This document shows, one piece after another, positions 1 through 7,136 of a stretch of 30,017 bases of DNA. Source of the DNA: DASQFQ01 sp038238015 (lineage in GTDB: Bacteria; Actinomycetota; Thermoleophilia; Solirubrobacterales; Solirubrobacteraceae); NCBI GenBank assembly GCA_038238015.1, contig JBBRYA010000043.1, positions 1 to 30,017 of the forward strand, given 5' to 3'. Position numbers and translations under genes: made by a program. The notes under the pieces were generated by a model that was given only the letters and a program-made list of their open reading frames with translations, was not told the DNA's origin and did not search any database. The first letter of the stretch is position 1. Every line of letters starts with the position of its first letter.

Positions 1-500
1 ATCACGAAGGTCAGGATCAGCAGGACGACGCCGATGATCCAGTTCAGCTCCCGCGGATACTTGTAGGCGCCGAAGAAGAAGGTCCGCGCCATGTGCAGGA
101 AGATCAGGATCACCATCACCGACGAGCCCCACTTGTGCATGCCGCGCACGAACTCGCCGAGGAAGACCTCGTTGGTGAGGAAGCGCGCGGACTCGTAGGC
201 CTGCGTGGGCGACGGGTCGTAGTACATGGCCAGGAACACGCCGGTGGTGGCCTGGGAGAGGAAGGCGAACATCGTCGCCGAGCCCAGCGTGTAGAACCAG
301 TTGGTGCCCTTGGGCACCTTGCGGAACATCAGCCATCGCAGGCCGGGCGAGAGCGAGGTCCGCTCGTCGATCCAGTCGACGCTCGCGATCCCGGACTCCT
401 TGGCCTTCTCGAGCGGCCCGAGCTTCTCGGAGCCGGGCGGCTTGGGCCGCGGCTGCAGCGCGGGCGGGAGCGGAGGGGCGGGGAGCTTGGGAAGTCTCAT
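1..500 (-). CDS. qcrB: Cytochrome b subunit of the bc1-type menaquinol-cytochrome c reductase, 3' end cut by the window edge
   Basis: Begins with ATG at 500 and reads 166 codons to the window edge with no stop, so only the N-terminal part is visible. It is the membrane haem-b subunit that oxidises quinol in the respiratory bc1 complex. A proline-rich cytoplasmic extension of about 55 residues precedes the first membrane helix (about residues 70-92). The second helix carries MHKWGSS and FLHMART, giving H122 and H136, 14 residues apart, the standard first pair of haem ligands. It starts 3 nt after the qcrA stop, so the two are surely co-transcribed. Family assignment is firm; whether the C-terminus is b6-like or full length cannot be seen. 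Confidence 0.93.
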   Translation of the reverse strand, partial: MRLPKLPAPPLPPALQPRPKPPGSEKLGPLEKAKESGIASVDWIDERTSLSPGLRWLMFRKVPKGTNWFYTLGSATMFAFLSQATTGVFLAMYYDPSPTQAYESARFLTNEVFLGEFVRGMHKWGSSVMVILIFLHMARTFFFGAYKYPRELNWIIGVVLLILTFV

Positions 501-503
501 CGG

Positions 504-1187
504 CTAGTTGGAGATCTTCGGGGTCGAGAAGCGGCCGGGGTAGAGGTACTGCCCGATGCCGTCGAGGTCCTGCGCCGGGTCGCGGTAGGACGGGAAGCGG
601 CGGAACTCGCTGTTGACCGAGTAGCGCGGGCCGACCTCGACCTTGCCGTTGCGCACGCGGGTGTAGAAGCGGTCCAGCGGGCGCACCGGCGGGCCGCCGA
701 CCACCTTGCCGCGGAAGTCGTAGACGCCGCCGTGACAGGGGCAGATGAAGCGCTGCGAAGCCGCCACGAAGCGCACCGGGCAGCCGAGGTGCATACAGCG
801 GGTGGAGACCGCGACGAACTGCTCGTCGTAGCCCGGCGGGCTGGGCTTGGCGTCGATCTTGTCGTTGCGGGCGCGCATGTAGACCGTGGTCTTGCCGACG
901 TCGCCGATGCCGGTCACGGTCGTGACCACCTTGGGCACGTAGGTGTCCTTCGGGAAGTCGGTCGGGACGCCGACGGCCTCCCAGCGCACCGGCGGGCGCT
1001 CGAAGATGGCGTTGCCGATCGCGAACCCGAGCGCCGGCAGAGCGAAGGCGGAGGCCGCGACCGCGCCGGCGCTGTGGGCGCCCAGCGTCATGAAGCGCCT
1101 CCGCGTGACGGTCTCGCCCTCGAAGGCGCCCGCGATCTGGCGGTCAGTCGTGTACTTGGACGGAGGCTCTTTGCGGGAGGGCGCCAC
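504..1187 (-). CDS. qcrA: Rieske iron-sulfur protein of the bc1-type complex, Tat signal
   Basis: Rieske subunit passing electrons from quinol towards cytochrome c. Numbering from an upstream TTG at 1202, residues 33-41 (TRRRFMTLG) form a twin-arginine signal followed by one hydrophobic segment. The cluster motifs are CMHLGC (C136, H138, C141) and CPCHGG (C154, C156, H157): C136/C154 and H138/H157 should bind the 2Fe-2S cluster, and C141-C156 the disulfide. With a single N-terminal anchor it is shorter than the three-helix QcrA of Corynebacteriales. I prefer GTG at 1187 because a TATTGT box (1204-1199) lies 11 nt upstream and the TTG at 1202 has no ribosome-binding site; starting at 1202 would add five residues. 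qcrB follows after 3 nt. Confidence 0.93.
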   Translation of the reverse strand: MAPSRKEPPSKYTTDRQIAGAFEGETVTRRRFMTLGAHSAGAVAASAFALPALGFAIGNAIFERPPVRWEAVGVPTDFPKDTYVPKVVTTVTGIGDVGKTTVYMRARNDKIDAKPSPPGYDEQFVAVSTRCMHLGCPVRFVAASQRFICPCHGGVYDFRGKVVGGPPVRPLDRFYTRVRNGKVEVGPRYSVNSEFRRFPSYRDPAQDLDGIGQYLYPGRFSTPKISN

Positions 1188-1228
1188 GGATGAGAGAGAC
1201 AATATCGGTCGGAGAGGGAAAAGCGCCC

Positions 1229-1669
1229 TCAGCTGGCGCTCTGGCGCGCCCCCCGGCGACCGTGGCCGACCGCCGCCACCCCGGCCTCCCAGATCGACGC
1301 CGCGTCGCCGGGACGGCCCTCGGCATGGGCCTGGGCGGTCAGCGAGATCACGTCGGCCAGCTCGGTCACCGCATCGAGGTCGCCGAGCGCCGCGAGGCGC
1401 GCGAGGCCGAGGGCGTAGAGGCGATCGCCGGCGAGCAGCGCGAGGTCGGGCTCCTGCGGGCGCAGGACGCGCCCCTCGCCGTAGTGCTGGAGGTAGCCCT
1501 CGTAGATCGCCTCGACCAGCACGGCGTAGCCCTCGGGATCGGCCGCGGCCCGCGGGCCGGAGGCCACGGCGGCGCCGAGCCGGCCCTCAGCGGCGGGCTC
1601 GACGACGGTCTCAGCCAGCAGGCCGCCCTGCTCGCGCACGGTCGCGGCGAGCTTCTCGAGCGCGCTCAC
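1229..1669 (-). CDS. Small helical protein of unknown function in the haem gene run
   Basis: 146 residues, starting at GTG 1669, which overlaps the hemL stop (GTGA), so it is translationally coupled to hemL. Soluble and rich in Ala, Leu and Glu, with no signal peptide or membrane segment. The most distinctive stretch, around LLAGDRLYALGLARLA, loosely resembles the helical core of prenyl-diphosphate-synthase small subunits (HEPPP_synt_1-like), but no catalytic DDxxD motif is present, so this is only a lead. It lies 26 nt upstream of qcrA, between haem synthesis and the haem-containing complex. Function unknown. Confidence 0.75.
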   Translation of the reverse strand: MSALEKLAATVREQGGLLAETVVEPAAEGRLGAAVASGPRAAADPEGYAVLVEAIYEGYLQHYGEGRVLRPQEPDLALLAGDRLYALGLARLAALGDLDAVTELADVISLTAQAHAEGRPGDAASIWEAGVAAVGHGRRGARQSAS

Positions 1670-2949
1670 TCGATCTCCGCGAAGGCCGCGGCGGCCGCGT
1701 CGAGCGTGCGCTCGAGGTGCTCGGGCCCGTGGGCGAGCGAGGGAAACCAGGCCTCGAACTGCGAGGCGGGCGCGAACACGCCGCGCGCGAGCAGAGCGCG
1801 ACACCACGCCCCGTAGGCCTCGAGGTCACAGGCGGCGGCGCCCGCGTAGTCGCGCACCGGGGTGCCGCTGAAGAACACGGTCAAGAGGCCCGGGGCCTCG
1901 CTGACCTGCACCGCCCGGTCGCCGGCGGCCTCGCGCAGCCCGGCGGCCAGCGTTCGGGTCGTCTCGGCCAGCCGCACGTAGGCCTCCTCGTCGAGCGCCT
2001 CGAGCGTCGCCAGCCCCGCGGCCACCGCCAGCGGGTTCCCGCTCAGGGTCCCCGCCTGGTAGACGTCGCCGGCCGGGGCGATCCGGCTCATGAGCTCGAC
2101 CGAGCCCCCGTAGGCGGCGGCGGGCAGGCCGCCGCCGATGACCTTGCCCATGACCGTCAGGTCGGGCAGCACGCCGGTCAGCTCCTGGGCGCCTCCGGGA
2201 GCGACGCGGAAGCCGCTGATGACCTCGTCGAAGACCAGCAGCGCGCCGTGCTCCTCAGCCAGTTCGCGCAGCAGCTCCAGGAAGCCGGGCGCGGGCGGGA
2301 CGAGCCCCATGTTGGCGGGATAGGGCTCGGCCAGCACGGCGGCGAAGTCGTGCGCGGCGAAGGCGGCGCGCACGGCGTCCTCGTCGTTCCACGGGACGAT
2401 CACCGTGGCGGCGGCGGCCGAGGCGAGGACGCCCGGCGAGGACGGGATGCCCTGCGTCGCCAGGCCCGAGCCGGCCTCGGCGAGCAGGCCGTCGACGTGC
2501 CCGTGGTAGGCGCCGGCGAACTTCAGGAGCTTCTCGCGGCCGGTCACCGCCCGGGCGAGCCGGATCGTGCTCATCGTGGCCTCGGTGCCCGAGGAGGTCA
2601 TGCGCAGCATCTGCACCGAGGGCATCCGCGCGACGACGAGCTCGGCGAGCTCGACCTCGCCCTGGGTCGCCGCGCCGAACGTCGTGCCGCACTCGGCGGC
2701 CTCGCTCACCGCGGCGAGCACCCGCGGGTCGGCGTGGCCGTGGATCAGCGGCCCCCACGAGCAGACGTAGTCGACGTAGACGTTGCCGTCGACGTCGGTC
2801 AACTCGGCCCCCGAGCCCCGCTCGACGAACACCGGGTCGCGCCCGATCGAGCGCATCGCCCGCACGGGCGAGTTCACGCCGCCGGGCAGGACGCGCACGG
2901 CGCGCCGGTAGAGCTCGGCGCTGCGCGTGTCGGTCAGCGAGGCGGTCAC
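1666..2949 (-). CDS. hemL: Glutamate-1-semialdehyde 2,1-aminomutase
   Basis: Converts glutamate-1-semialdehyde to 5-aminolevulinate in the C5 route of tetrapyrrole synthesis, using PLP. 427 residues, the usual family length. Visible motifs: VNSPVRA near residue 25, phosphate-binding SSGTEA (119-124), DEVISGFR (D241 holds the pyridine nitrogen) and VMGKVIGGGLP, with K269 as the Schiff-base lysine. The start is GTG at 2949 within GTGA, where TGA ends the preceding AhbA-AhbB gene; open frame continues upstream but lacks family sequence. It overlaps the next small gene by another GTGA, so translation is probably coupled across three genes. Confidence 0.97.
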   Translation of the reverse strand: MTASLTDTRSAELYRRAVRVLPGGVNSPVRAMRSIGRDPVFVERGSGAELTDVDGNVYVDYVCSWGPLIHGHADPRVLAAVSEAAECGTTFGAATQGEVELAELVVARMPSVQMLRMTSSGTEATMSTIRLARAVTGREKLLKFAGAYHGHVDGLLAEAGSGLATQGIPSSPGVLASAAAATVIVPWNDEDAVRAAFAAHDFAAVLAEPYPANMGLVPPAPGFLELLRELAEEHGALLVFDEVISGFRVAPGGAQELTGVLPDLTVMGKVIGGGLPAAAYGGSVELMSRIAPAGDVYQAGTLSGNPLAVAAGLATLEALDEEAYVRLAETTRTLAAGLREAAGDRAVQVSEAPGLLTVFFSGTPVRDYAGAAACDLEAYGAWCRALLARGVFAPASQFEAWFPSLAHGPEHLERTLDAAAAAFAEIE

Positions 2950-4025
2950 GCCCCGGCGTGCTCCCGCTCCCAGTCGGCGAACGCGCCGGTGAAGTAGAGC
3001 ATCCGGATCTTCTTGAACTCGGTGCTCGAGTACAGCGTCCGGCGCTCGGTGATGCCCTCCTGCTCGGCTATGCGGTCGAGGATCGCGTCGCACTCTTCCT
3101 TGGAGCGCCCGTGGGCCATCGTGAACACGGAGTAGGGCCAGTCGGCGTAGGTCGGGCGCTGGTAGCAGTGCGAGATCCCGCGGAAGGCGGCCATCCTGCG
3201 CCCGGTGTCGAGGATCTTCTCCTCCGGCACCGCCCAGACCCCCATGCCGTTGGCCGAGAAGCCGGCGCGGCGGTGGAAGAGGATCGCGGCGACGCGGCGC
3301 AGCGCGTCGCGCTCGCGCAGGGACTCGAGGCGCGCCAGCACCTCCTGCTCGGTCACGCCGAGGCGCTCGGCGGCGGGCGCGTAGGGGTCCGTGCGCACCG
3401 GCATCGGGCCCTGCGTGGCCTTGATGGTGGCGACGTCCTCCTCGGAGAGCTCGATCGGGTCGAGCTCGCGCGGTTCGACGGCCTCGCCGGGGGTCTGCAG
3501 CGCCTCGGTGCCCTTCTCCATCTCGAGGTCCATGCGGATCTTGAACAGCTTGAGCGTCGGCAGCTGGCGGATCGAGTGCGCGCCCGTGCGCTCCATCATC
3601 ACCTCGAGCGTGCCGTCGAGGCCGAGCTTTGAGCCGGGCTCGGTGGCGAGCGTGAACCACAGGTTGAAGTCGTGGTCGCGCAGGTAGTTGTGGGTGACGC
3701 CGGGGTGGGAGTTGATGAACTGGGCCGCGCGGTGGGGGTTCTCGGGGTCCACCTTGGCCGCCACTAGCATCGAGGAGTAGCCGAGGGCGCGGGTGTCGAA
3801 GATCGGCGTGATCTCGCGGATGATTCGCCCGTCGAGCAGGCGCTGGACGCGGCGCCTGACCTCGTCCTCGGCGATGCCCGCGAGCTGCGCGACGTGCTCG
3901 AACGGGCGCGCGACCAGCGCGAAGGATCCCTGCATGAGGTTGAGCAGCTGCTTGTCGGTCTCGTCGAGCGGTATCGCCGCGCCGTCCTTGCGCGAGCGCA
4001 CCTTGGGTTGGGCTACTGAAGCCAT
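2946..4025 (-). CDS. Fused AhbA-AhbB-like siroheme decarboxylase (Lrp/AsnC fold)
   Basis: 359 residues formed by two tandem copies of a winged-helix plus AsnC-like ligand-binding unit. Unit 1 spans about 20-165 (helix-turn-helix at 24-70, then the αβ domain with VTHNYLRDHDFNLWFTLA, H112). Unit 2 spans about 190-348 (helix-turn-helix at 195-245, then ILFHRRAGFSANGMGVW and SHCYQRPTYADWPYSVF, H251 and H286). The HNYxRxHxFNLWFT and HCYxRPxxxxWPYxxF motifs mark the AhbA/AhbB/NirD-L family, which removes acetate carboxyls from siroheme, rather than ordinary Lrp regulators. AhbA and AhbB are usually separate proteins of about 150-170 residues; here they are one chain. It sits between hemB (13 nt overlap) and hemL (GTGA). 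The reaction is inferred from the family; a regulatory role is the alternative. Confidence 0.85.
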   Translation of the reverse strand: MASVAQPKVRSRKDGAAIPLDETDKQLLNLMQGSFALVARPFEHVAQLAGIAEDEVRRRVQRLLDGRIIREITPIFDTRALGYSSMLVAAKVDPENPHRAAQFINSHPGVTHNYLRDHDFNLWFTLATEPGSKLGLDGTLEVMMERTGAHSIRQLPTLKLFKIRMDLEMEKGTEALQTPGEAVEPRELDPIELSEEDVATIKATQGPMPVRTDPYAPAAERLGVTEQEVLARLESLRERDALRRVAAILFHRRAGFSANGMGVWAVPEEKILDTGRRMAAFRGISHCYQRPTYADWPYSVFTMAHGRSKEECDAILDRIAEQEGITERRTLYSSTEFKKIRMLYFTGAFADWEREHAGA

Positions 4026-4987
4026 GTGGCGACGTCCTTGGCGTGGTAGGTGATGACGATGTCCGCGCCCGCTCGGCGGATCCCGGTGAGGGCCTCGAGG
4101 ACGGCCGCGCGCTCGTCGAGCAGCCCGGCGGCGGCGGCCGCCTTGATCATGGCGTACTCCCCGCTCACGTTGTACGCGGCAACCGGCATCCCGGTGCGCT
4201 CCTTGACGCGGCGGATCACGTCGAGGTAGGGCAGCGCGGGTTTGACCATCACGATGTCGGCGCCCTCGGCCGCGTCGAGGACCGCTTCGCGCTCGGCCTC
4301 CAGCGCGTTGGCGGGATCCATCTGGTAGCCGCGGCGGTCGCCCCTCTGAGGGGCCGAGTCGGCGGCCTCGCGGAACGGGCCGTAGAACGCGGAGGCGAAC
4401 TTCGCCGAGTAGGCGATGATCGGCGTCTCGGCCAGCCCGTGCTCGTCGAGCGCGGCCCGCAGCGCGCCCACGCGCCCGTCCATCATGTCGCTCGGCGCGA
4501 CGGCGTCGGCGCCGGCCTCGGCCTGGGAGACCGCGGTGCGCGCGAGCAGCTCGAGCGTCGCGTCGTTGTCGACCACGCCGTCGGCCCGCAGCACGCCGCA
4601 GTGGCCGTGGCTCGTGTACTCGCACAGGCAGAGGTCGGTGATCACGAGCAGCTCCGGGTGCGCGGCCTTGATCGCGCGGGTGGCGAGCTGGACGATGCCC
4701 TCCGCGTCCCAGGCGCCCGAGCCGTCCTCGTCCTTGGCCCGCGGCAGCCCGAACAGCAGCACGGCGGGGATGCCGAGCGCCACGCACTGCCCGGCCTCCT
4801 CGACCGCCGCGCCGATCGAGAGATGGTCGACCCCCGGCATCGAGGCGATCGCCCTGCGGTCCTCCAGGCCGTCGACCACGAACATCGGGGAGACGAGGTG
4901 GCGCGCGGAGAGCTCGGTCTCGCGGACGAGCTCGCGGATCGGGATCGAGGCGCGCAGCCGGCGCAGCCGCGTGGCGGGGAAGGCCAT
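4013..4987 (-). CDS. hemB: Porphobilinogen synthase (5-aminolevulinate dehydratase)
   Basis: Condenses two 5-aminolevulinate molecules into porphobilinogen. 324 residues, full length. The metal-site segment DLCLCEYTSHGHCG supplies C120, C122 and C130, indicating a zinc-dependent enzyme. The two Schiff-base lysines are K196 (in SAKFASAFYGPF) and K249 (in MVKPALPYLD). Other family marks are SPMFVVDG, APSDMMDGRV and YQMDPANALEA. It begins 14 nt after the ABC permease gene and its last 13 nt overlap the fused AhbA-AhbB gene, so it is part of the same transcript as hemL. Confidence 0.98.
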   Translation of the reverse strand: MAFPATRLRRLRASIPIRELVRETELSARHLVSPMFVVDGLEDRRAIASMPGVDHLSIGAAVEEAGQCVALGIPAVLLFGLPRAKDEDGSGAWDAEGIVQLATRAIKAAHPELLVITDLCLCEYTSHGHCGVLRADGVVDNDATLELLARTAVSQAEAGADAVAPSDMMDGRVGALRAALDEHGLAETPIIAYSAKFASAFYGPFREAADSAPQRGDRRGYQMDPANALEAEREAVLDAAEGADIVMVKPALPYLDVIRRVKERTGMPVAAYNVSGEYAMIKAAAAAGLLDERAAVLEALTGIRRAGADIVITYHAKDVATWLQ

Positions 4988-5001
4988 GCGCCCAGGATAG
5001 G

Positions 5002-6354
5002 TCAGGCGAAGCGGCGCAGCGAGAGCCGGGCCAGGACGCCGAAGGCCAGCGCCAGCGCGGCGAGGTGCGCGAGCGGCGCCAGCAGGTCGCCGCCGCTGAT
5101 CGCCGCGTCGAGCGCCTCCAGGCTCGGGCGGAACGGGAACGCGCCCGAGATCACGCGGATCAGGTCATACAGCCCGCCCGCGACCGCGCCGGGCGGGATC
5201 AGCGCGAGCGCCGCGATCGGGAGCGAGAGCACGAAGGCCACGAGCGAGGCCGAGCGGACCTCGCGCGTGATGCCGCCGATCGCCACCCCCATGGCCCCGA
5301 AGGCGACCGCGCTCAGCCCCAGCGCGACCAGCCACAGCGGCGAGCGGGCGAAGTCCAGGTGCAGCAGGGCGGCGAGGATCGCCAGCATCGCCGCGGTCAG
5401 CACGAACGCGCACAGCGCCGCCAGCCCCACCTTCTGCGCGATCAGCGCCGAGCGGCTGACGAGCCCGCGGACCAGGCGGCCGAAGGCGTTCTCCTCGCGC
5501 TCGAGCGCGAGCATCCCCGCGGCCAGCAGCAGGGCGACGAACATCATCGAGCCGATGACCGCGGCCTCCGCCGCGAACGCGCTGATCGACGAGCTCGAGC
5601 CCTTTATGACGGTCTGGCGGACGCGCACGGGCGAGCTGATCGAGGCCAGGATCGGCTTGGAGAGGTCGAGGTTGTCGGCCGCGAGCCGGGCGAAGCGCGA
5701 GACCTGGCCGAGCGCCACCCGCTCGGGCGCGTTCGCCGGGAGGCCCGCGCTGGCCGCGTCGATGATCGCCTGCGCTCGGCGCAGGCCCAGGATGTCCACC
5801 GCGCCGACGATCGGGAGCGCGATCTTCCCTCCGGCGACGATGACGTTGAGGTAGCGCGCCGCCTCGCGCAGCACCTCGCCGGAGATCGCCTGGTTGGCGT
5901 CGGCCAGGGTGGCGTTGATCGTGCTCTGGACGTACTGGCGCTTGAGCGGGTTCTCCGCGTTGTAGTAGACCTCGACCGTCGGCGGCCCGCCGCCCCCGAG
6001 GCCCAGCGTTCCCTGGAGCTTCTGGGTCACGTCGGCCGGCACGACGAGCGCGCCGAGCGCTTCGCCCGACTTCACCTTGGCGATCGCCTGGGCCCGGGTG
6101 CGCACGCGGATCGGGTCGACCTTCTGAAACAGGAGGTTGGCGTAGCCGGCGGCGTCGATCCGCTGGCCGCCCAGGGCGATCTCCGACTGGCCGGCGGGCA
6201 CGAGGTTCGCGAACGCGACCTTCGGCTTGCCCGGGCCGGCCGACAGCGCGGTGCCGACCACGAGTGACACGACGACCGAATAGCCAACGAGGACGGCGAC
6301 CAGCAGCGGCGAGCGCCGCAGGATCTGCAGATCCTTGAGCATCAGCCAGCGCAC
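5002..6354 (-). CDS. ABC-2 type transporter permease with large external domain
   Basis: 450-residue membrane protein. One helix at about 16-38, then an extracytoplasmic domain of about 220 residues (to about 260), then five or six helices to the C-terminus, the layout of ABC-2_membrane_3/NatB-like permeases. The basic C-terminus (LARLSLRRFA) fits the cytoplasmic side. Start chosen at GTG 6354 to keep the basic MRWLMLKDLQILRR leader; ATG at 6342 is possible. It starts 15 nt after the ATPase gene, its obvious partner. Substrate unknown. Its place just before hemB invites a haem or cytochrome link, but it is not recognisably CcmB, so that is conjecture. Confidence 0.88.
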   Translation of the reverse strand: MRWLMLKDLQILRRSPLLVAVLVGYSVVVSLVVGTALSAGPGKPKVAFANLVPAGQSEIALGGQRIDAAGYANLLFQKVDPIRVRTRAQAIAKVKSGEALGALVVPADVTQKLQGTLGLGGGGPPTVEVYYNAENPLKRQYVQSTINATLADANQAISGEVLREAARYLNVIVAGGKIALPIVGAVDILGLRRAQAIIDAASAGLPANAPERVALGQVSRFARLAADNLDLSKPILASISSPVRVRQTVIKGSSSSISAFAAEAAVIGSMMFVALLLAAGMLALEREENAFGRLVRGLVSRSALIAQKVGLAALCAFVLTAAMLAILAALLHLDFARSPLWLVALGLSAVAFGAMGVAIGGITREVRSASLVAFVLSLPIAALALIPPGAVAGGLYDLIRVISGAFPFRPSLEALDAAISGGDLLAPLAHLAALALAFGVLARLSLRRFA

Positions 6355-6369
6355 GCGTCAGTGGCCCAT

Positions 6370-7098
6370 CTAGTGGCCGCGCTCGTGCAGGAAGCGCACG
6401 AAGGCGCCCTCGAAGTCCGACCCCGCCGCGCTGCCGTGCACCTCGCGCTCGAGCTCGGCCGGGGTGCCGCTGAACAGCAGCTCGCCGTCGGCGAGCACGA
6501 GCAGCCGATCGGCGTAGCGCTCGGCCTCGGCGACGTTGTGGGTCGAGTAGACGACCGCGGTCCCGTCGGCGGCCAGCCCGCCGACGAACGCCCACAGGCG
6601 CTCGCGCTGGCGGGGATCCAGCGAGGAGGAGGGCTCGTCGAGCAGCAGCACCGCCGGATCGCCGAGCAGGCCGATCGCGATGTTCAGGCGCTGGCGGTTG
6701 CCGCCCGACAGCCGGCCGACCTCCTCGCGAGCGCGCTCGCCCAGCCCGGTCAGCTCGAGCATCCGACCGACCGTCGCCGGCACGTCGCCGACACGCTCCA
6801 GGCGCGCGAACAGCCGCAGGTTCTCGGCGACCGAGAGCTTGGAGTAGAGCGCCGGCTGCTGCGGGACCCAGCCGATCACGCCGCCTCCGAGCGACACGCT
6901 GCCGCCGCTCGGGCGCAGCGAGCCGGCGAGGATCTGCAGCAGCGTGGTCTTGCCCGCGCCGTTGGGCCCGGTGATCGCCACCCGCTCGCCCGGCGCGGCC
7001 TCGAAGGTCACGCCCTGGAGCGCACGGCGCGCGCCGTAGGTCTTGCTCACGCCCTCGGCGCGCACCGCCGGCCGCGCCGGCACGGTGGCGGCCTCCAC
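6370..7098 (-). CDS. ABC transporter ATP-binding protein
   Basis: 242-residue nucleotide-binding subunit for the adjacent permease. Walker A GPNGAGKTT (about 43-51), Q-loop in WVPQQPALYS, signature LSGGNRQRLN, Walker B VLLLDEPSSSLD and the H-loop histidine in YSTHNVAEAE are all present, so it should hydrolyse ATP. It resembles the NatA/DrrA group that pairs with ABC-2 permeases. The start is GTG 7098, fixed by a strong GGAGGA ribosome-binding site 8 nt upstream; that site lies inside a hairpin described separately. The tail has an unusual repeat of GGCCAC around the stop codon, before the permease start. Confidence 0.95.
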   Translation of the reverse strand: MEAATVPARPAVRAEGVSKTYGARRALQGVTFEAAPGERVAITGPNGAGKTTLLQILAGSLRPSGGSVSLGGGVIGWVPQQPALYSKLSVAENLRLFARLERVGDVPATVGRMLELTGLGERAREEVGRLSGGNRQRLNIAIGLLGDPAVLLLDEPSSSLDPRQRERLWAFVGGLAADGTAVVYSTHNVAEAERYADRLLVLADGELLFSGTPAELEREVHGSAAGSDFEGAFVRFLHERGH

Positions 7099-7099
7099 T

Positions 7100-7136
7100 T
7101 AGTGGTTCCTCCGGTGACTTGGCGGAGGGACCACTA
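7100..7136 (-). promoter_or_regulatory. Hairpin that hides the ribosome-binding site of the ABC ATPase gene
   Basis: On the minus strand, arms TAGTGGTCCCTCCG (7136-7123) and CGGAGGAACCACTA (7113-7100) pair at 13 of 14 positions around a 9-nt loop. The 5' arm begins exactly with the TAG stop codon of the AI-2E permease gene. The 3' arm contains the whole GGAGGA ribosome-binding site, and the GTG start follows after one base. A ribosome ending translation at the TAG would open the stem, which predicts strict translational coupling. There is no U-tract, so it is not a typical intrinsic terminator. Confidence 0.75.

Noticed and set aside
943..2997. Very long plus-strand frame opposite qcrA and hemL
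   Set aside because: Arg/Gly/Ala-rich shadow frame produced by GC-rich third codon positions; the opposite strand holds clear enzymes.
2946..4025. Ordinary Lrp/AsnC transcription regulator
   Set aside because: Two tandem units with the HNY and HCY motifs of AhbA/AhbB fit siroheme decarboxylases better; regulation is kept only as an alternative.
7100..7136. Intrinsic terminator between the AI-2E and ABC ATPase genes
   Set aside because: No U-tract, and the stem contains the next gene's ribosome-binding site with the start codon immediately after.
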